Shown: positions 37,354 to 47,463, counted from the first letter of the stretch. The stretch is DNA of 64,000 nucleotides from Leptospira idonii (GCF_004770995.1 NZ_RQHW01000016.1:1-64000); one strand, 5' to 3'. Numbers and translations are program-made. The notes: a model not told the origin generated them from the sequence alone.

Positions 37354-38613
37354 AGAAACGAAATTGTTCAACTGCCAAGTATCTTCATTTAATTTATATT
37401 TTGCGGTCTCTTTCCCTTCTTTCCAACCAGGGAACAACTTTCCTTCTTTCCAAAGAGATTCTTGTCTGCTGCCGGTAACGGTTAAAATACAATCCTCTTC
37501 CATGAGATGATTGCGGACAAAATGAAACAAAAAAGAGCCTGCTTCTAAAAGAACTGTATTGATCCCTTTCGAAGAGAGAGAACGTAAAAACAAATCTCCT
37601 TGAGAAGGGAAAAAATCCTCCACAGGGAAATCACTGAGAAGGGAAAGATCCGTATCGGAAATCTCTTTTTCCAAGAAAACGGAAGAACCTTCTTTACGAA
37701 TGCGAAAGAACAAACACAACTTTTTACCGTACATTTCGTTCAGTCGAATCTGTTTGTCGATAAAACTGCGGCTAAAGACCTGCCCCTCTCCGTAAACAAA
37801 CACACGATAAGGCTGATAAGAAACAATATCCTCCTTATGTTTTTCGAAAATCTCCTTTTCTAGCGAAATCTCGAATAAGGATTTTAGAAATCCTTTGCCT
37901 GGGGAAAAAAAGGAGGACGCCTCATCGGAAACAAGTGAGACAGGATTTCCTTTTTCGGCAAAAGAACTTTCTGAAATTCTAAAATCCAAAGAAGGCTCAT
38001 CAACAGTGATCGTTTTCGGGCCTACAACGACCGCATCAAACTTGGCTCGTAGTATCTGTAAATAATACTCGCTCTCTTTCGAACTGACTGGCGCCCTTCT
38101 TTCCTCTGAAGGAGAATACTCTCCTCTTTCATTGACCGCAGATTTGATCCATACCCAAGGCCGATCGTATCGGATTCTTTGGAAAAAACCGAACAGAAAA
38201 GGAATCGATACTCGAGCTAAATTGGGATCTAAGGATACGGTAATTCCCTCTTTTCGATAAACATCCCAATCCCCGGAATGAACCAAAGGATTCGGATCTT
38301 TCCATCCTATTTGCAGTTGTTGCGGCTTTTGCGATAAAACCAAATCCCTGCAAGGTGGTGTTTTTCCCTGATGAGTGCAAGGTTCCAAGCTAACAAATAA
38401 TTGATGATAGGAAGGTAAATCTGCGGCATGCAGATAGGCTTCCCTTTCCGCATGATTTTTACCTGTTATTTGAGTGTTTCCTCGGGAAAGAATTTTACCT
38501 TCGGATGAGGTGATACAGGCGGCAACGGGAGGATTCGGAGAAGTCCTCCCCATCGCAGAAAAAGACAGAGATCTTAGTTCTTCATAAATGGATCTAAGAT
38601 TCTCCTGTCTCAC
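37336..38613 (-). CDS. ribD: Riboflavin biosynthesis deaminase-reductase RibD
   Basis: 425-residue fusion acting after GTP cyclohydrolase II. The N-terminal deaminase has the zinc motif NHAEREAYLHA plus LEPCTHQGKTPPCRD. The C-terminal reductase spans about 150-425 (WIKSAVNERGEYS, FDAVVVGPKTITVDEPSLDFR, INTVLLEAGSFLFHFV). It is longer than most RibD (about 360-370), mainly through insertions in the reductase half at roughly 230-340, so that part has diverged. It follows secF by 7 bases at the end of a long envelope gene cluster, away from ribBA and ribE. Confidence 0.88.
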   Translation of the reverse strand: MRQENLRSIYEELRSLSFSAMGRTSPNPPVAACITSSEGKILSRGNTQITGKNHAEREAYLHAADLPSYHQLFVSLEPCTHQGKTPPCRDLVLSQKPQQLQIGWKDPNPLVHSGDWDVYRKEGITVSLDPNLARVSIPFLFGFFQRIRYDRPWVWIKSAVNERGEYSPSEERRAPVSSKESEYYLQILRAKFDAVVVGPKTITVDEPSLDFRISESSFAEKGNPVSLVSDEASSFFSPGKGFLKSLFEISLEKEIFEKHKEDIVSYQPYRVFVYGEGQVFSRSFIDKQIRLNEMYGKKLCLFFRIRKEGSSVFLEKEISDTDLSLLSDFPVEDFFPSQGDLFLRSLSSKGINTVLLEAGSFLFHFVRNHLMEEDCILTVTGSRQESLWKEGKLFPGWKEGKETAKYKLNEDTWQLNNFVSLKNSV

Positions 38614-38620
38614 TAGAACT

Positions 38621-39562
38621 TTAGGCTAACTTTCTTCGCCTTCTGATATTGTCGTAAATTTCAGAGATAGGTGCGGCGATGAATATGGAGGAATATGTTC
38701 CGATCACAACTCCGAAAATCAATACGAAAGCGAAATCATACAATTCCACCGCTCCACCGATGATGATGGCAACAAGAGAGATCAGAGTCGTAAGAGAAGT
38801 ATTGATGGTTCTTCCCAAAGTTTGAGAAATAGAAACATTGATAATATTAGAAAGTGCTAAATTCTCTTTCCCGTGTGCATTTTCACGGATTCTATCGAAT
38901 ACCACGATCTTATCATTGATGGAATAACCGAGCAAGGTAAGAAGTGCGGCAATCAAAGGAACACTCGGTTTGATCTGTAAAAAACCGATCATTGCCAAAG
39001 TGAACAGAATGTCGTGAATGAGAGCAATCGCAGAGGCCAAAGCGAATTTGAATTGGGAACGATAACTTAAGTAAACCAGGATGATTCCTAGAGTAGTCAA
39101 AAGCAAAGTGATCCCTGTGGAAGTTAATTCCCCTCCCACTACGGCTCCTACTTGATCCGCCGATAGAACCTTTTCTTTAGGAAGTTGAAATTCCCTTCTT
39201 AGAATTTGAACAAACTTATCGATAGAAGAAGTTCCTTGGTCTCTTTCTGCTTCAGGAATCGCTTGAAACATCTCTTCCACTTTAGGAATGGAATCCAACC
39301 CGATATCAATCTGATAGATGTTTTTATCTTTCTCCAAAAGAATGATGACAGGATCGATTTCCGTTTTCTTAAAGAAAGTTTCCAAGTCGGCTCTCGTTTT
39401 TCCGATTGGAAGCTCCACTACAGAACGAAGCCCTCCGTCAAAATCCAAAGAATGAGCAAAACCTCCGTGTTGTGTGAAAGTAAGCACAAACCCAAATAAG
39501 ATGGTCAAAAAAGAAAAAGATAGAGTGAAATATTTATATTTCGTAAAATTTAAATTAAACAT
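38621..39562 (-). CDS. secF: Protein translocase subunit SecF
   Basis: 313-residue inner-membrane protein using proton-motive force with SecD to pull secreted proteins out of the Sec channel. It has six helices with a periplasmic domain between the first two. Signatures are GFAHSLDFDGGLRSVVEL, LSYRSQFKFALASAIALIHDI, LLGYSINDKIVVFDRIREN and the final FGVVIGTYSSIFIAAPI. ATG 39562 overlaps the secD stop by 8 bases and has AAGGAG upstream. Confidence 0.95.
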   Translation of the reverse strand: MFNLNFTKYKYFTLSFSFLTILFGFVLTFTQHGGFAHSLDFDGGLRSVVELPIGKTRADLETFFKKTEIDPVIILLEKDKNIYQIDIGLDSIPKVEEMFQAIPEAERDQGTSSIDKFVQILRREFQLPKEKVLSADQVGAVVGGELTSTGITLLLTTLGIILVYLSYRSQFKFALASAIALIHDILFTLAMIGFLQIKPSVPLIAALLTLLGYSINDKIVVFDRIRENAHGKENLALSNIINVSISQTLGRTINTSLTTLISLVAIIIGGAVELYDFAFVLIFGVVIGTYSSIFIAAPISEIYDNIRRRRKLA

Positions 39563-41489
39563 GAGTTGTCTCCTTTTTACCGAAGAAGAACGGCCTTAAA
39601 TTCAAATGTTTGATACCGACTCTGTTCACCAAAAGTTCGACAAACAAACGGGAAAGGAAAAGGGAAGTGAATAAAGTCGTTACGATACCCCAACAAAGAG
39701 TGATTGCAAAACCTTTGATAGGCCCATTTCCTAAACGAATCATCAAAATCCCAGCAATGAGGGTGGTTACGTTCGCGTCCATAATGGTCCAGAATGCGTT
39801 TTCAAAACCTTGAGTCACCGCAATGGTAAGAGGACGCCCTGCGTCGATTTCTTCACGAATTCTTTCGTAAATCAAAACGTTCGCATCGACCGCCATACCC
39901 ATTGTGAGGATGAGACCTGCAAAACCGGGAAGAGTCAAAGTGAAGTCCATCAAAGACAACAAAGCGGCAAGGATGATTACGTTTACAAGAAGGGAAATAT
40001 CCGCAATCAATCCACCTAATCGATAGTAGAGGATCATATAGATCATCACAAGAAAGAAACCGATGACAACGGCACGAATCCCCACTTCGATAGATTCGAT
40101 CCCCAAAGTAGGTCCGATGAATCTCATTTCCAAAACGGACAAAGGAATAGGAAGAGCTCCTTCTGAAATCACATTAGCCAAACGAATGGCTTCTTCTTGC
40201 GTAAAGGAACCTGAAATTTCCGCACGTCCTCCTGCAATCGGATCATTGATAACAGGATTAGAAACTACCTTATCTCCCCAAACAATCGCTAAATTTCTTC
40301 CTCTGTTTTCAGAAGTCAGATCGAAGAATTTTTCAGCTCCGTTCGGAGTCAAAGTGAAACTCACCATCCATCCGTAACTATTGGAATTGAAAGAAGGTTG
40401 TGCATTCGTCATATCATTTCCGGAAAGGGAAATTTTACGTTCTAAAACGACGAAACTACGAGGAAGAAGGGCCGACTTTGCAGCTGTTCCTCTTTTCCAA
40501 AGAGCAAAAATTTTGTATTCAGGAGGGATGGAATATTTTTTCTCCAAAGACTCTAAGAACTGGTCTTGGATCTTTTTCCCCATTTTATTCTTAACGATTT
40601 CTTGAAACTTAAATATGTCGGTTTCTTCTCTTTGGTTGAGATCCATCAGTTTTCTTTCGTTGTCATCGAGTCTAGATCTTAAAACAAAAGGACTTGGTTC
40701 TTCGATGCGGTATTCTACAGTCTCAGTATTTTGAAGCACTTCCAAAATCGCAGTGGAGTTTGTCACTCCAGGAAGAGAAACTTCAATGGCATCTTGTTCT
40801 TTCTGGATTCTCACCTGAGGCTCTGTTAGATTTTGACTGGTGAGGCGATTGTCGATGATCATCTTCGCCTTTTCCAATTCCACGATTTTTCTCATAGGAG
40901 AGAGTTCGAAGTTGGATTCGATTTCTGCCAACTTGTCCGCAGCCTTCTTCTTATCTTCTTCCTTTTTGGAAGGATCCGCTAAAATAGCTTTTTGTTCTGC
41001 GATCTCTTTGGAAAAAATATCTCTGAGTTTTTTTGAGTAATCGTCGAAGTCACCCTTCAAAACGACTCTCATCCCTCCCTGCAAATCGAGTCCCAATTTA
41101 ATGGAAAGCGACTTTCCTCCCCGAATGAGTTCTTCGATCCAAGTGGCTTCCAATTTATTCTTAGATTCCACCACCAAACCTTGGTTCTCTTGAGAGATTT
41201 GATTGATCTTTGCTGAGGTGATGAATCTTCCGTTCACTTTGTAAACAGAGGACTCTTTAGGAGGTAAACCAGAATTAGGTTCTATCGTCCATTTGGAAGA
41301 GGCATTATAATCGGACTTCCATCTTTCGAAAAATTCGGAAGCCAGTTTATTTTGAGATTCCGCATCCAGATTGTAAACTTCCGGCTGCACAGAAATGTTC
41401 AAAGTTCTTTCCGCAAAATTGGGATAGAGGATGGTAAAAGACACGGCGATAATCAACGCCGGAAATAAAAGTAAACTGTACGATCGCAA
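39555..41489 (-). CDS. secD: Protein translocase subunit SecD
   Basis: 644-residue partner of SecF. One N-terminal helix, a large periplasmic region (about 30-460), then five helices. Signatures are SIKLGLDLQGGMRVVLKGD, VRIQKEQDAIEVSLPGV, LRSRLDDNERK, MILYYRLGGLIADISLLVNV and GMAVDANVLIYERIREEIDAGR. A charged Lys/Glu-rich helix (about 150-200, KDIFSKEIAEQKAILADPSKKEEDKKKA) is inserted in the first periplasmic domain, making the protein longer than minimal SecD. The start TTG 41489 has AGGAG eight bases upstream. Confidence 0.95.
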   Translation of the reverse strand: MRSYSLLLFPALIIAVSFTILYPNFAERTLNISVQPEVYNLDAESQNKLASEFFERWKSDYNASSKWTIEPNSGLPPKESSVYKVNGRFITSAKINQISQENQGLVVESKNKLEATWIEELIRGGKSLSIKLGLDLQGGMRVVLKGDFDDYSKKLRDIFSKEIAEQKAILADPSKKEEDKKKAADKLAEIESNFELSPMRKIVELEKAKMIIDNRLTSQNLTEPQVRIQKEQDAIEVSLPGVTNSTAILEVLQNTETVEYRIEEPSPFVLRSRLDDNERKLMDLNQREETDIFKFQEIVKNKMGKKIQDQFLESLEKKYSIPPEYKIFALWKRGTAAKSALLPRSFVVLERKISLSGNDMTNAQPSFNSNSYGWMVSFTLTPNGAEKFFDLTSENRGRNLAIVWGDKVVSNPVINDPIAGGRAEISGSFTQEEAIRLANVISEGALPIPLSVLEMRFIGPTLGIESIEVGIRAVVIGFFLVMIYMILYYRLGGLIADISLLVNVIILAALLSLMDFTLTLPGFAGLILTMGMAVDANVLIYERIREEIDAGRPLTIAVTQGFENAFWTIMDANVTTLIAGILMIRLGNGPIKGFAITLCWGIVTTLFTSLFLSRLFVELLVNRVGIKHLNLRPFFFGKKETTHV

Positions 41490-41509
41490 ACAATATGCTC
41501 CTAAATGTT

Positions 41510-42172
41510 TTATCTTCTGTAGGGACGGCTGCCGGAACTGGACTTGGTCATTCGCAATCGATAGAAGGCAAATAACACAATCACACCCAGAATCAACATA
41601 GCTTTTTTATATTTATCAAAAAATTCGGAAAAACTGAATAGAGGTTTGCTGGGAACGGTCGTTGCAATGCCTGCGGAAGTACCGACTTTGCCGTCTTCAA
41701 CGCTCACCTTTCCGATGGAAACATCCCCACCAAACCCAGGTAAACCGACAGGCTCGACAGCTACTTGCGGATCCAGCCAAAGACCGGCCACAGTAGTTTC
41801 CTCTTCCACAACCGCTTGATTTTCCACAGGAACTTTCGGCTCAGGAGCGGTTATAGGATTAGAAATCGTATTTACAGTTGTCACCGTTGCAGGAGTAACG
41901 GAAGGATTCGTAACGCCTGTTCCGTTTTGATTCACAAGTGCACTTGCGTTTTTCTTCTTCGACTTTCTTTTCTTAGTCGAGGTAGTCACCTGTTGCTGAT
42001 TAGACTTCTTACCGACAACAGGAGTTGTTTCCTCTTTCGGTTTAGTCGTGGTCGCAGGAGTCGTAGTTTTCGGTTTTTCGTTGACCTTGTCTAAAAAATC
42101 TAGTGAATCCTGTGCCCATACCTGCCCGGAAAAAGAAAGTATAAGTGCAAGAATGAGGAAGGATTGCTTCAT
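41510..42172 (-). CDS. Exported single-helix protein between yajC and secD
   Basis: 220 residues. Signal peptide KQSFLILALILSFSGQVWAQ (cleavage near 21), then about 130 low-complexity residues rich in Thr, Val, Pro and Lys with a basic cluster (STKKRKSKKKNAS). A single membrane helix lies near the C terminus (KKAMLILGVIVLFAFYRL, about 188-205), with a basic tail. I recognise no family. It lies 5 bases past yajC and 20 before secD, so it is likely cotranscribed and could be an accessory of the SecDF-YajC complex. That role is inference. Confidence 0.7.
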   Translation of the reverse strand: MKQSFLILALILSFSGQVWAQDSLDFLDKVNEKPKTTTPATTTKPKEETTPVVGKKSNQQQVTTSTKKRKSKKKNASALVNQNGTGVTNPSVTPATVTTVNTISNPITAPEPKVPVENQAVVEEETTVAGLWLDPQVAVEPVGLPGFGGDVSIGKVSVEDGKVGTSAGIATTVPSKPLFSFSEFFDKYKKAMLILGVIVLFAFYRLRMTKSSSGSRPYRR

Positions 42173-42177
42173 AATGA

Positions 42178-42498
42178 TTATTTCTTCTTTAAGATGGCGC
42201 TAGTTTCGAAAGTAACGTTCGTGTTAGCACCGATGCTTAGTACCACAGTTTCGTTGTTATCTTTGAATTCCACAACCTTGCCGTGAAGTCCGCTGTTTGT
42301 TACTACTGAGTCGCCTTTTTGCAGATTGGTGATCATTTCTTTTCTCTTTTTCTCTTCTCTTTTGTTAGGAAGGATCACAAGAAAGTACATAGCTACTAGG
42401 ATGATCGGAATAAAAAGAAACGTTTGAAGAGGAGAGCCTGCTTCGTTCTCTTGAGCGAGTATAAGGAGGGAGGAGGTAATGTTTTGAAGTGTATACAT
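42178..42498 (-). CDS. yajC: Preprotein translocase subunit YajC
   Basis: 106-residue single-helix protein of the SecDF-YajC complex. FLFIPIILVAMYFLVILPNKREEKKRKEMITNLQKGDSVVTNSGLHGKVVEFKDNNETVVLSIGANTNVTFETSAI shows the family helix, basic stretch and SH3-like soluble part. It has a slightly long N-terminal extension before the helix. It lies 6 bases past trpD. Confidence 0.93.
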   Translation of the reverse strand: MYTLQNITSSLLILAQENEAGSPLQTFLFIPIILVAMYFLVILPNKREEKKRKEMITNLQKGDSVVTNSGLHGKVVEFKDNNETVVLSIGANTNVTFETSAILKKK

Positions 42499-42504
42499 AG
42501 TTAT

Positions 42505-43551
42505 CTATTTGTCCAATCCTGGAACAGCCGAACTTAAATTCAATGTTTCCCGAACGAATTTTAGAACTTTTTTCTCAAGTAGGGCTGATTTTGCTAGAGA
42601 AAAACCGGATTCGATGGAATCTGCCTTACCTACCACAAAAAGTGCCGCTCCCGCATTGAGGGCCACCATATCCGCACCGGATCCGTCCTTGCCACTCAGA
42701 ACATCATAAAACAAACGGGAAGATTCCTCTTGAGATCCTGCAAAAACTTCTTTTGGGTTCGGCTCTCTACCCAAAGACAAAGTCTTAGGCTCGAACACCA
42801 ATTCCCTACTGGTTTTTCCATCGAAATATACATAGTCCGTAGGTTGGAAAATGGAAAATTCATCCAATCCATCTCTGGAGTGGCAGATGATGCATCTTTT
42901 CGTGCCCAAAAGAGAAAGCACCTGGGACAATACCTTCAACAAAGCTTTGTCGTACACACCTACCACTTGGTAGGCAGGAGACAACGGATTGGAAAGAGGC
43001 CCAATCAAATTGAAGAAAGTGCGAAACCCCAACTCCTTACGAACAGGGCCGGCATATTTCATAGAAGGATGCCAATGAGGAGCGAACAAAAAGATAAAAC
43101 CGGTTTTATCGAATTCCTCCTCCATTTCTGTTTTCGGACGATCGAATTTATACCCGATTTGAGTGAGTATATCGGAAGAGCCGGATAAAGAAGACACGGA
43201 CCGATTTCCATGTTTTGCGACTTTGACTCCTAAAGAGGCCAAAGTGAATGCAGAAAGAGTGGAGATATTAAAAGAACCTTTTCCATCTCCGCCAGTTCCA
43301 CATGTATCGATGAATTCATAAGAATAAGAACGAGAAGGTTTTTCTGCGTTTTTTCTCATCGCAGAAACGAAACCTGTCAGTTCCTCTTCCGTTTCCCCTT
43401 TTTGCTTCAAAGCGGTAAGAAAGGATGCTAGCAAAACTTCAGAGACCTTTCCTAACATAACTTCCGTTAGAAAAAATTCAGCTTCTTCCCTGGAAAGATT
43501 TTGGGAAGAAATTGCTTTTTGTAGAATATCTCTAAGTTTTGATTCTGTCAT
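42505..43551 (-). CDS. trpD: Anthranilate phosphoribosyltransferase
   Basis: 348-residue enzyme of tryptophan synthesis joining anthranilate and PRPP. DTCGTGGDGKGSFNISTLSAFTLASLGVKVAKHGNRSVSSLSGSSDIL contains the GTGGD and KHGNRSVSS PRPP-site motifs. LFAPHWHPSMKYAGPVRKELGFRTFFNLIGPLSNP is the anthranilate region. The start overlaps the end of pgsA by 20 bases. No other trp genes are nearby; it is embedded in an envelope gene cluster. Confidence 0.95.
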   Translation of the reverse strand: MTESKLRDILQKAISSQNLSREEAEFFLTEVMLGKVSEVLLASFLTALKQKGETEEELTGFVSAMRKNAEKPSRSYSYEFIDTCGTGGDGKGSFNISTLSAFTLASLGVKVAKHGNRSVSSLSGSSDILTQIGYKFDRPKTEMEEEFDKTGFIFLFAPHWHPSMKYAGPVRKELGFRTFFNLIGPLSNPLSPAYQVVGVYDKALLKVLSQVLSLLGTKRCIICHSRDGLDEFSIFQPTDYVYFDGKTSRELVFEPKTLSLGREPNPKEVFAGSQEESSRLFYDVLSGKDGSGADMVALNAGAALFVVGKADSIESGFSLAKSALLEKKVLKFVRETLNLSSAVPGLDK

Positions 43552-44278
43552 AGAATATCCTTTTTAAATTAGAGAAACTGAGAAGAGAATAATTTGTGAA
43601 TATATAACGAAGTCCAGAAATCACAGTGATGATGGTAGTAAACAACATACCGAAATAAGGAACGAAGGAAGCAATCGAACTGAAAAAATCAGAAGAATCC
43701 ACTGGCTGATCGGAACTCATCATATTGAAAAATTCTTTCGCATTTTCGGAAGCGATTTCCATCGTGCTCATCCCCAACACTCTTCCCGCAGAATACACAT
43801 CATTGATCATGGTTCTTCTTTTTCCGGAAATCAGCATAAAGATGATGAGTATGATTAAGATCGCACCCATTTGAAATGCAGTTTTCACTTTTCCCATCAT
43901 AGTAGTTCTAAGAGAAGTTCCGGAGCGAACTGCAATATAACGAAGAAATGTGATGAGCATATCTCTTCCGATGATTAAAACCACCATCCAAACTTCTATA
44001 GGTTCGTGAATGAATAAAAAAGTAACAAAACATCCTATGACCAAAAACTTATCCGCCAAAGGATCTAAAAATTTACCGAATTCCGTTTGTTGGTTCCACT
44101 TACGGGCCAAATAGCCGTCCACCAAATCGGTGATAGACGCCAAAGCAAAAAGAACGAACGCAAATATCTGATACCCTATTTCTTTTTGAAACAAAGCATA
44201 AATAAAAAAAGGAAGGGCAAGCACCCTGAGAGTCGTAAGTAAGTTCGGTAAGTTCGCAATTGTTTTCCAGTCTTCCAT
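43532..44278 (-). CDS. pgsA: CDP-diacylglycerol-glycerol-3-phosphate phosphatidyltransferase
   Basis: 248-residue inner-membrane enzyme of phosphatidylglycerol synthesis. The CDP-alcohol phosphotransferase motif DGxxAR-x8-G-x3-D-x3-D reads DGYLARKWNQQTEFGKFLDPLADK. An unusual insertion of about 45 residues (FFNMMSSDQPVDSSDFFSSIASFV region) precedes the last helix. ATG 44278 shares its A with the rimO stop (TGATG), so the genes are coupled. Confidence 0.9.
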   Translation of the reverse strand: MEDWKTIANLPNLLTTLRVLALPFFIYALFQKEIGYQIFAFVLFALASITDLVDGYLARKWNQQTEFGKFLDPLADKFLVIGCFVTFLFIHEPIEVWMVVLIIGRDMLITFLRYIAVRSGTSLRTTMMGKVKTAFQMGAILIILIIFMLISGKRRTMINDVYSAGRVLGMSTMEIASENAKEFFNMMSSDQPVDSSDFFSSIASFVPYFGMLFTTIITVISGLRYIFTNYSLLSFSNLKRIFYDRIKT

Positions 44279-45621
44279 CAGTTCACCCAAGTCCCAGCCA
44301 TATCCAATTCGAAGAAAGAATCCACACGAACCTTTCCTCTCTGCCCTACGCGAAGAGATTTGTTTTCCACGAAAACGACCTCATCGATTTCGGGAGCATC
44401 TTGTAGTCTTCTTACAGTAGCCCCCTCTTCCGTAACTTCGTCCACGATCGCATCGTAAGTTCGACCAACACGCGCTTGGTGAACATCTTTCAAAACTTCC
44501 AGATAAGCATCTCTTACCAAATTCACTCGTTTGGAAATTTCTTTGTCTTTCAATTTCCCTTCCAAAAGAGCGCCTTTGGTTCCGTCTTGAGGAGAATAAG
44601 GAAACAAATTCACTTTCTCCGGTTTCACATCCTGAATAAAACGGATGATCTCATCCACATCATCTTTTGTTTCCCCAGGGAAACCCAAAATAAAAGAAGT
44701 TCGAATTTCCAAATCGGGTTTCACGGAACGTGCTTTTTCGAAAAGAGATTTGAAGTAGGAATATTCACCCGTCCGATTCATGGATTTTAAAACGGATTTG
44801 GAAACATGTTGTAAAGGAGATTCCAAATACGGAGCGATCTTATCGATTTTTCCGTAAAGATCCAGAAGTTTTTCCGTTTTTTTATCGGGATAAAGATATA
44901 ACAAACGTAATATTTCCAAACCCTTCACTTCGGACACGGATTCGATCAGATGCAGAAGTTTATCAGTATCTTTTCCGTAAAAAACAGTGTCTTGGGAAAC
45001 GAGGCAAATCTCTTTGGCTCCCGCAGCGATCGCTTTTCTAGTTTCGTTTAACACAGACTCTTCGGAAGAATCTTGGAACTTTCCTCTTAGGTTGGGAATG
45101 ATACAGAAGTGACATCCTCTGTTGCACCCGTCGGAAATTTTTACATAAGAATACGGTTTGGAATAGTTTTCGATTCCGCTGCTTAAAGTAAGTCTTTCTA
45201 GTATATCCTCGTTGAACTCTTTCACTTCCTTAAAATCGAGAGGAAATGTTTTTTTAAGGATATCGCCCGCTTGGTCGTATTTTCCGGTTCCGAAATGAAG
45301 ATCCACTTCGGGAAGATCGTCTGAAATTTCTTTCCCGGCTCTTTCCGCAAAACAACCTACAACGACCAGCTTTTGGTTACTTTTTTTTTTCAAATCGATG
45401 GAATCCAAAATCGTTTGAATGGTTTCCTTCGTAGCATCTTGGATGAAAGTGCAGGTATTGATTAGATGGAAGTCGCTCGCTTCCGGATCATTCGCAGGAA
45501 GAAGCCCCTCTTTCAAAAGGGACTGGTGCATGCTCATGGAATCTACAGTGTTTTTGGGACAACCTAAGGTTGTGATATAAAAAGACTTAGGAAGCGTTTC
45601 TGTAGAGGAAGATTTGACCAT
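44278..45621 (-). CDS. rimO: Ribosomal protein S12 methylthiotransferase RimO
   Basis: 447-residue radical-SAM methylthiotransferase modifying S12 Asp. The N-terminal MTTase domain begins YITTLGCPKNTVDSMSM, with further Cys in NTCTF and GCFAER. The radical-SAM cluster motif is CNRGCHFCIIPNLRGKF, which separates RimO from MiaB. A C-terminal TRAM domain follows. It lies 1 bp past the rodZ-like gene. Confidence 0.94.
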   Translation of the reverse strand: MVKSSSTETLPKSFYITTLGCPKNTVDSMSMHQSLLKEGLLPANDPEASDFHLINTCTFIQDATKETIQTILDSIDLKKKSNQKLVVVGCFAERAGKEISDDLPEVDLHFGTGKYDQAGDILKKTFPLDFKEVKEFNEDILERLTLSSGIENYSKPYSYVKISDGCNRGCHFCIIPNLRGKFQDSSEESVLNETRKAIAAGAKEICLVSQDTVFYGKDTDKLLHLIESVSEVKGLEILRLLYLYPDKKTEKLLDLYGKIDKIAPYLESPLQHVSKSVLKSMNRTGEYSYFKSLFEKARSVKPDLEIRTSFILGFPGETKDDVDEIIRFIQDVKPEKVNLFPYSPQDGTKGALLEGKLKDKEISKRVNLVRDAYLEVLKDVHQARVGRTYDAIVDEVTEEGATVRRLQDAPEIDEVVFVENKSLRVGQRGKVRVDSFFELDMAGTWVN

Positions 45622-45622
45622 C

Positions 45623-46726
45623 TTATTCGCCTAACTCACCGATAATGGACTGGGTGGAATCGTAAGGATTTTGTTTGCGGATGAAGATTTTTTTCACTAG
45701 TTTACCAGGTTTGCCGAGAACAGTTCTTTCTTTTCCGTTCTGAACCATCTCAACCGCACCGCCGTCTCCTACTTTCATTTCCAAACGATCACGGGCCTCT
45801 AAATGTTTCACTTCTCCAGCAGAAACAAGACCTCTTTCTCCCATTTGACCGTCGATTACGAATTCCACATAACTTGGTTTAGAGAAAAACAAAGTGACTT
45901 GAATCGGAACATCTCCTACAGGAGGTTTAGCGGCAACGCCTTCTCTTTCTTCCTTCAAAGTAACCAGAACCTTCGCGGATTTTTCAGTCACTGCTTGGGT
46001 TACTACGCGGATGTCTCTTCTCAAACCGGAAAGTTCCGTAATGCGATAGGAAAGAATGGTTTCTTCTCCTTCCGCAGATTGAAAGGAATATACATTTTTT
46101 TCAGGAAAGATATTAAAGCCGATGATCGCCTTCCCGCCTTGCACTCCTTTGATGAACATCTTACACTGTTGGTTGTTCACGCTGAAAGAAACTCCCCTAT
46201 CTTCCGTTAGGATAAAAGGAACACTCGCATTTTCAGGAACACTTTGAGAAACGAAGTTGATTCCTGAAGGAATCTCGGAAGAAGAAACAGGAACGGTAGA
46301 ACTTCCCGTTTCCGTAGAAGTTTCTTCTTCAGCTACGGAACTGCCGGATTCTTCGAAACTCAAATAGATGATATAAGCGGAAACGATAAAGAGTGCCGCG
46401 GAAACCAAAGTTATGATTTTATTTCGATCCAATGTGAAACTGGATGTGGTAGGTCTCGTCAATTCTTCCAAAGGAGCCTGGGACTCTTCGATTTGTTCTC
46501 CTCTGTAAAGGTTGAGAAGCATAGCAGTATCCAACTTGAGATAACTTGCGTAATTCTTCAAAAACCCGAGTGCGAACGTTTCCGCAGGGAACTGGGAATA
46601 ATCTTCCGTTTCCAAAGCGATGATGTATTTTGCGGCGATATTGGTTTCTTTCGCCACATCCTTGACCGAGAGTTTTTTCTCTTCTCTCGCTTCTCTTATG
46701 ATTTGACCGACTCTTTTTGTATTCAA
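45623..46726 (-). CDS. RodZ-like helix-turn-helix membrane protein
   Basis: 367 residues: a cytoplasmic HTH_25 domain ([61 protein letters not shown], about 5-70), a membrane helix (about 112-130), a Ser/Glu/Thr linker, and a long periplasmic part ending in a DUF4115-like domain. RodZ links the MreB cytoskeleton to the wall-elongation machinery. The order HTH-helix-periplasmic tail fits, but the C-terminal half is long and diverged, so a gene name is withheld. Neighbours are lolA-like, ftsK and rimO. Confidence 0.82.
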   Translation of the reverse strand: MNTKRVGQIIREAREEKKLSVKDVAKETNIAAKYIIALETEDYSQFPAETFALGFLKNYASYLKLDTAMLLNLYRGEQIEESQAPLEELTRPTTSSFTLDRNKIITLVSAALFIVSAYIIYLSFEESGSSVAEEETSTETGSSTVPVSSSEIPSGINFVSQSVPENASVPFILTEDRGVSFSVNNQQCKMFIKGVQGGKAIIGFNIFPEKNVYSFQSAEGEETILSYRITELSGLRRDIRVVTQAVTEKSAKVLVTLKEEREGVAAKPPVGDVPIQVTLFFSKPSYVEFVIDGQMGERGLVSAGEVKHLEARDRLEMKVGDGGAVEMVQNGKERTVLGKPGKLVKKIFIRKQNPYDSTQSIIGELGE

Positions 46727-46749
46727 AACGATTTTCCTCTTAACAGGGA

Positions 46750-47463
46750 TTAGTTTTCCGAAACCAAAGGATTATTCACTATCTTCGCATTCCCGCTGAT
46801 GTGGAAATTAAAAACTCCGTCCTGGATTTCTTCTTCAAAATTAATATTAGAAAATGCTATCGTAGTTACCTTGCCTCTTCCGTCCGTAGCAACGGCGCGT
46901 TTGATTAGGTAGGATTGGGAATCCACGAATAACTTCATTTTTTCGAACCCGCCGATTTTTTCCCTTTGATCCAATTCCAAAACGAAGTATTGAGTCGGAT
47001 CTTTATCTATTGCTAGGCGAGGCTGTTCGATTGCGTCGAATTTATAATGGTATTTTCTGAAAAGGCGTGCCAAACCGTCCGCACTATTCGTAGTGAAAAT
47101 GGGACCGGAAGAATTTTTTTTATCCAAACTCAAGTCTTGTTTGCCGACAGCGCCTAACTTTTTAATGAAGATATAGAGAGTTTTACCGTCGGATACGATT
47201 TCGTCCCCTTCCGGTTCGTTGAAATTGTATCTGATTTTGCCGGGTCTTTTGTAGAGACATTTCCCCCGCATGGTTTTCTCTTTTTTATTTTCTTCCGTAC
47301 GGATTTGGAAGTCGGCGGAATAAGAGCCTATCTCGGAAAATTTCTTTTTAATCTTTTTGACCACCTCGGAAGGAGAGTGCCAATTATGTGCAGGTGCCGT
47401 TTGGCTGAAAACGGGCGAACCCAAAGCAATTGCCAAACAAATCGAACCAACGAGAGCTTTCAT
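46750..47463 (-). CDS. LolA-like outer-membrane lipoprotein carrier
   Basis: 237-residue periplasmic protein. The signal peptide [20 protein letters not shown] is followed by a LolA-like half-barrel: [65 protein letters not shown] and the later [50 protein letters not shown]. Its expected job is ferrying lipoproteins to the outer membrane. The start ATG 47463 is chosen because it begins the signal peptide; an upstream in-frame start would add 31 non-signal residues. Between ftsK and the rodZ-like gene. Confidence 0.83.
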   Translation of the reverse strand: MKALVGSICLAIALGSPVFSQTAPAHNWHSPSEVVKKIKKKFSEIGSYSADFQIRTEENKKEKTMRGKCLYKRPGKIRYNFNEPEGDEIVSDGKTLYIFIKKLGAVGKQDLSLDKKNSSGPIFTTNSADGLARLFRKYHYKFDAIEQPRLAIDKDPTQYFVLELDQREKIGGFEKMKLFVDSQSYLIKRAVATDGRGKVTTIAFSNINFEEEIQDGVFNFHISGNAKIVNNPLVSEN

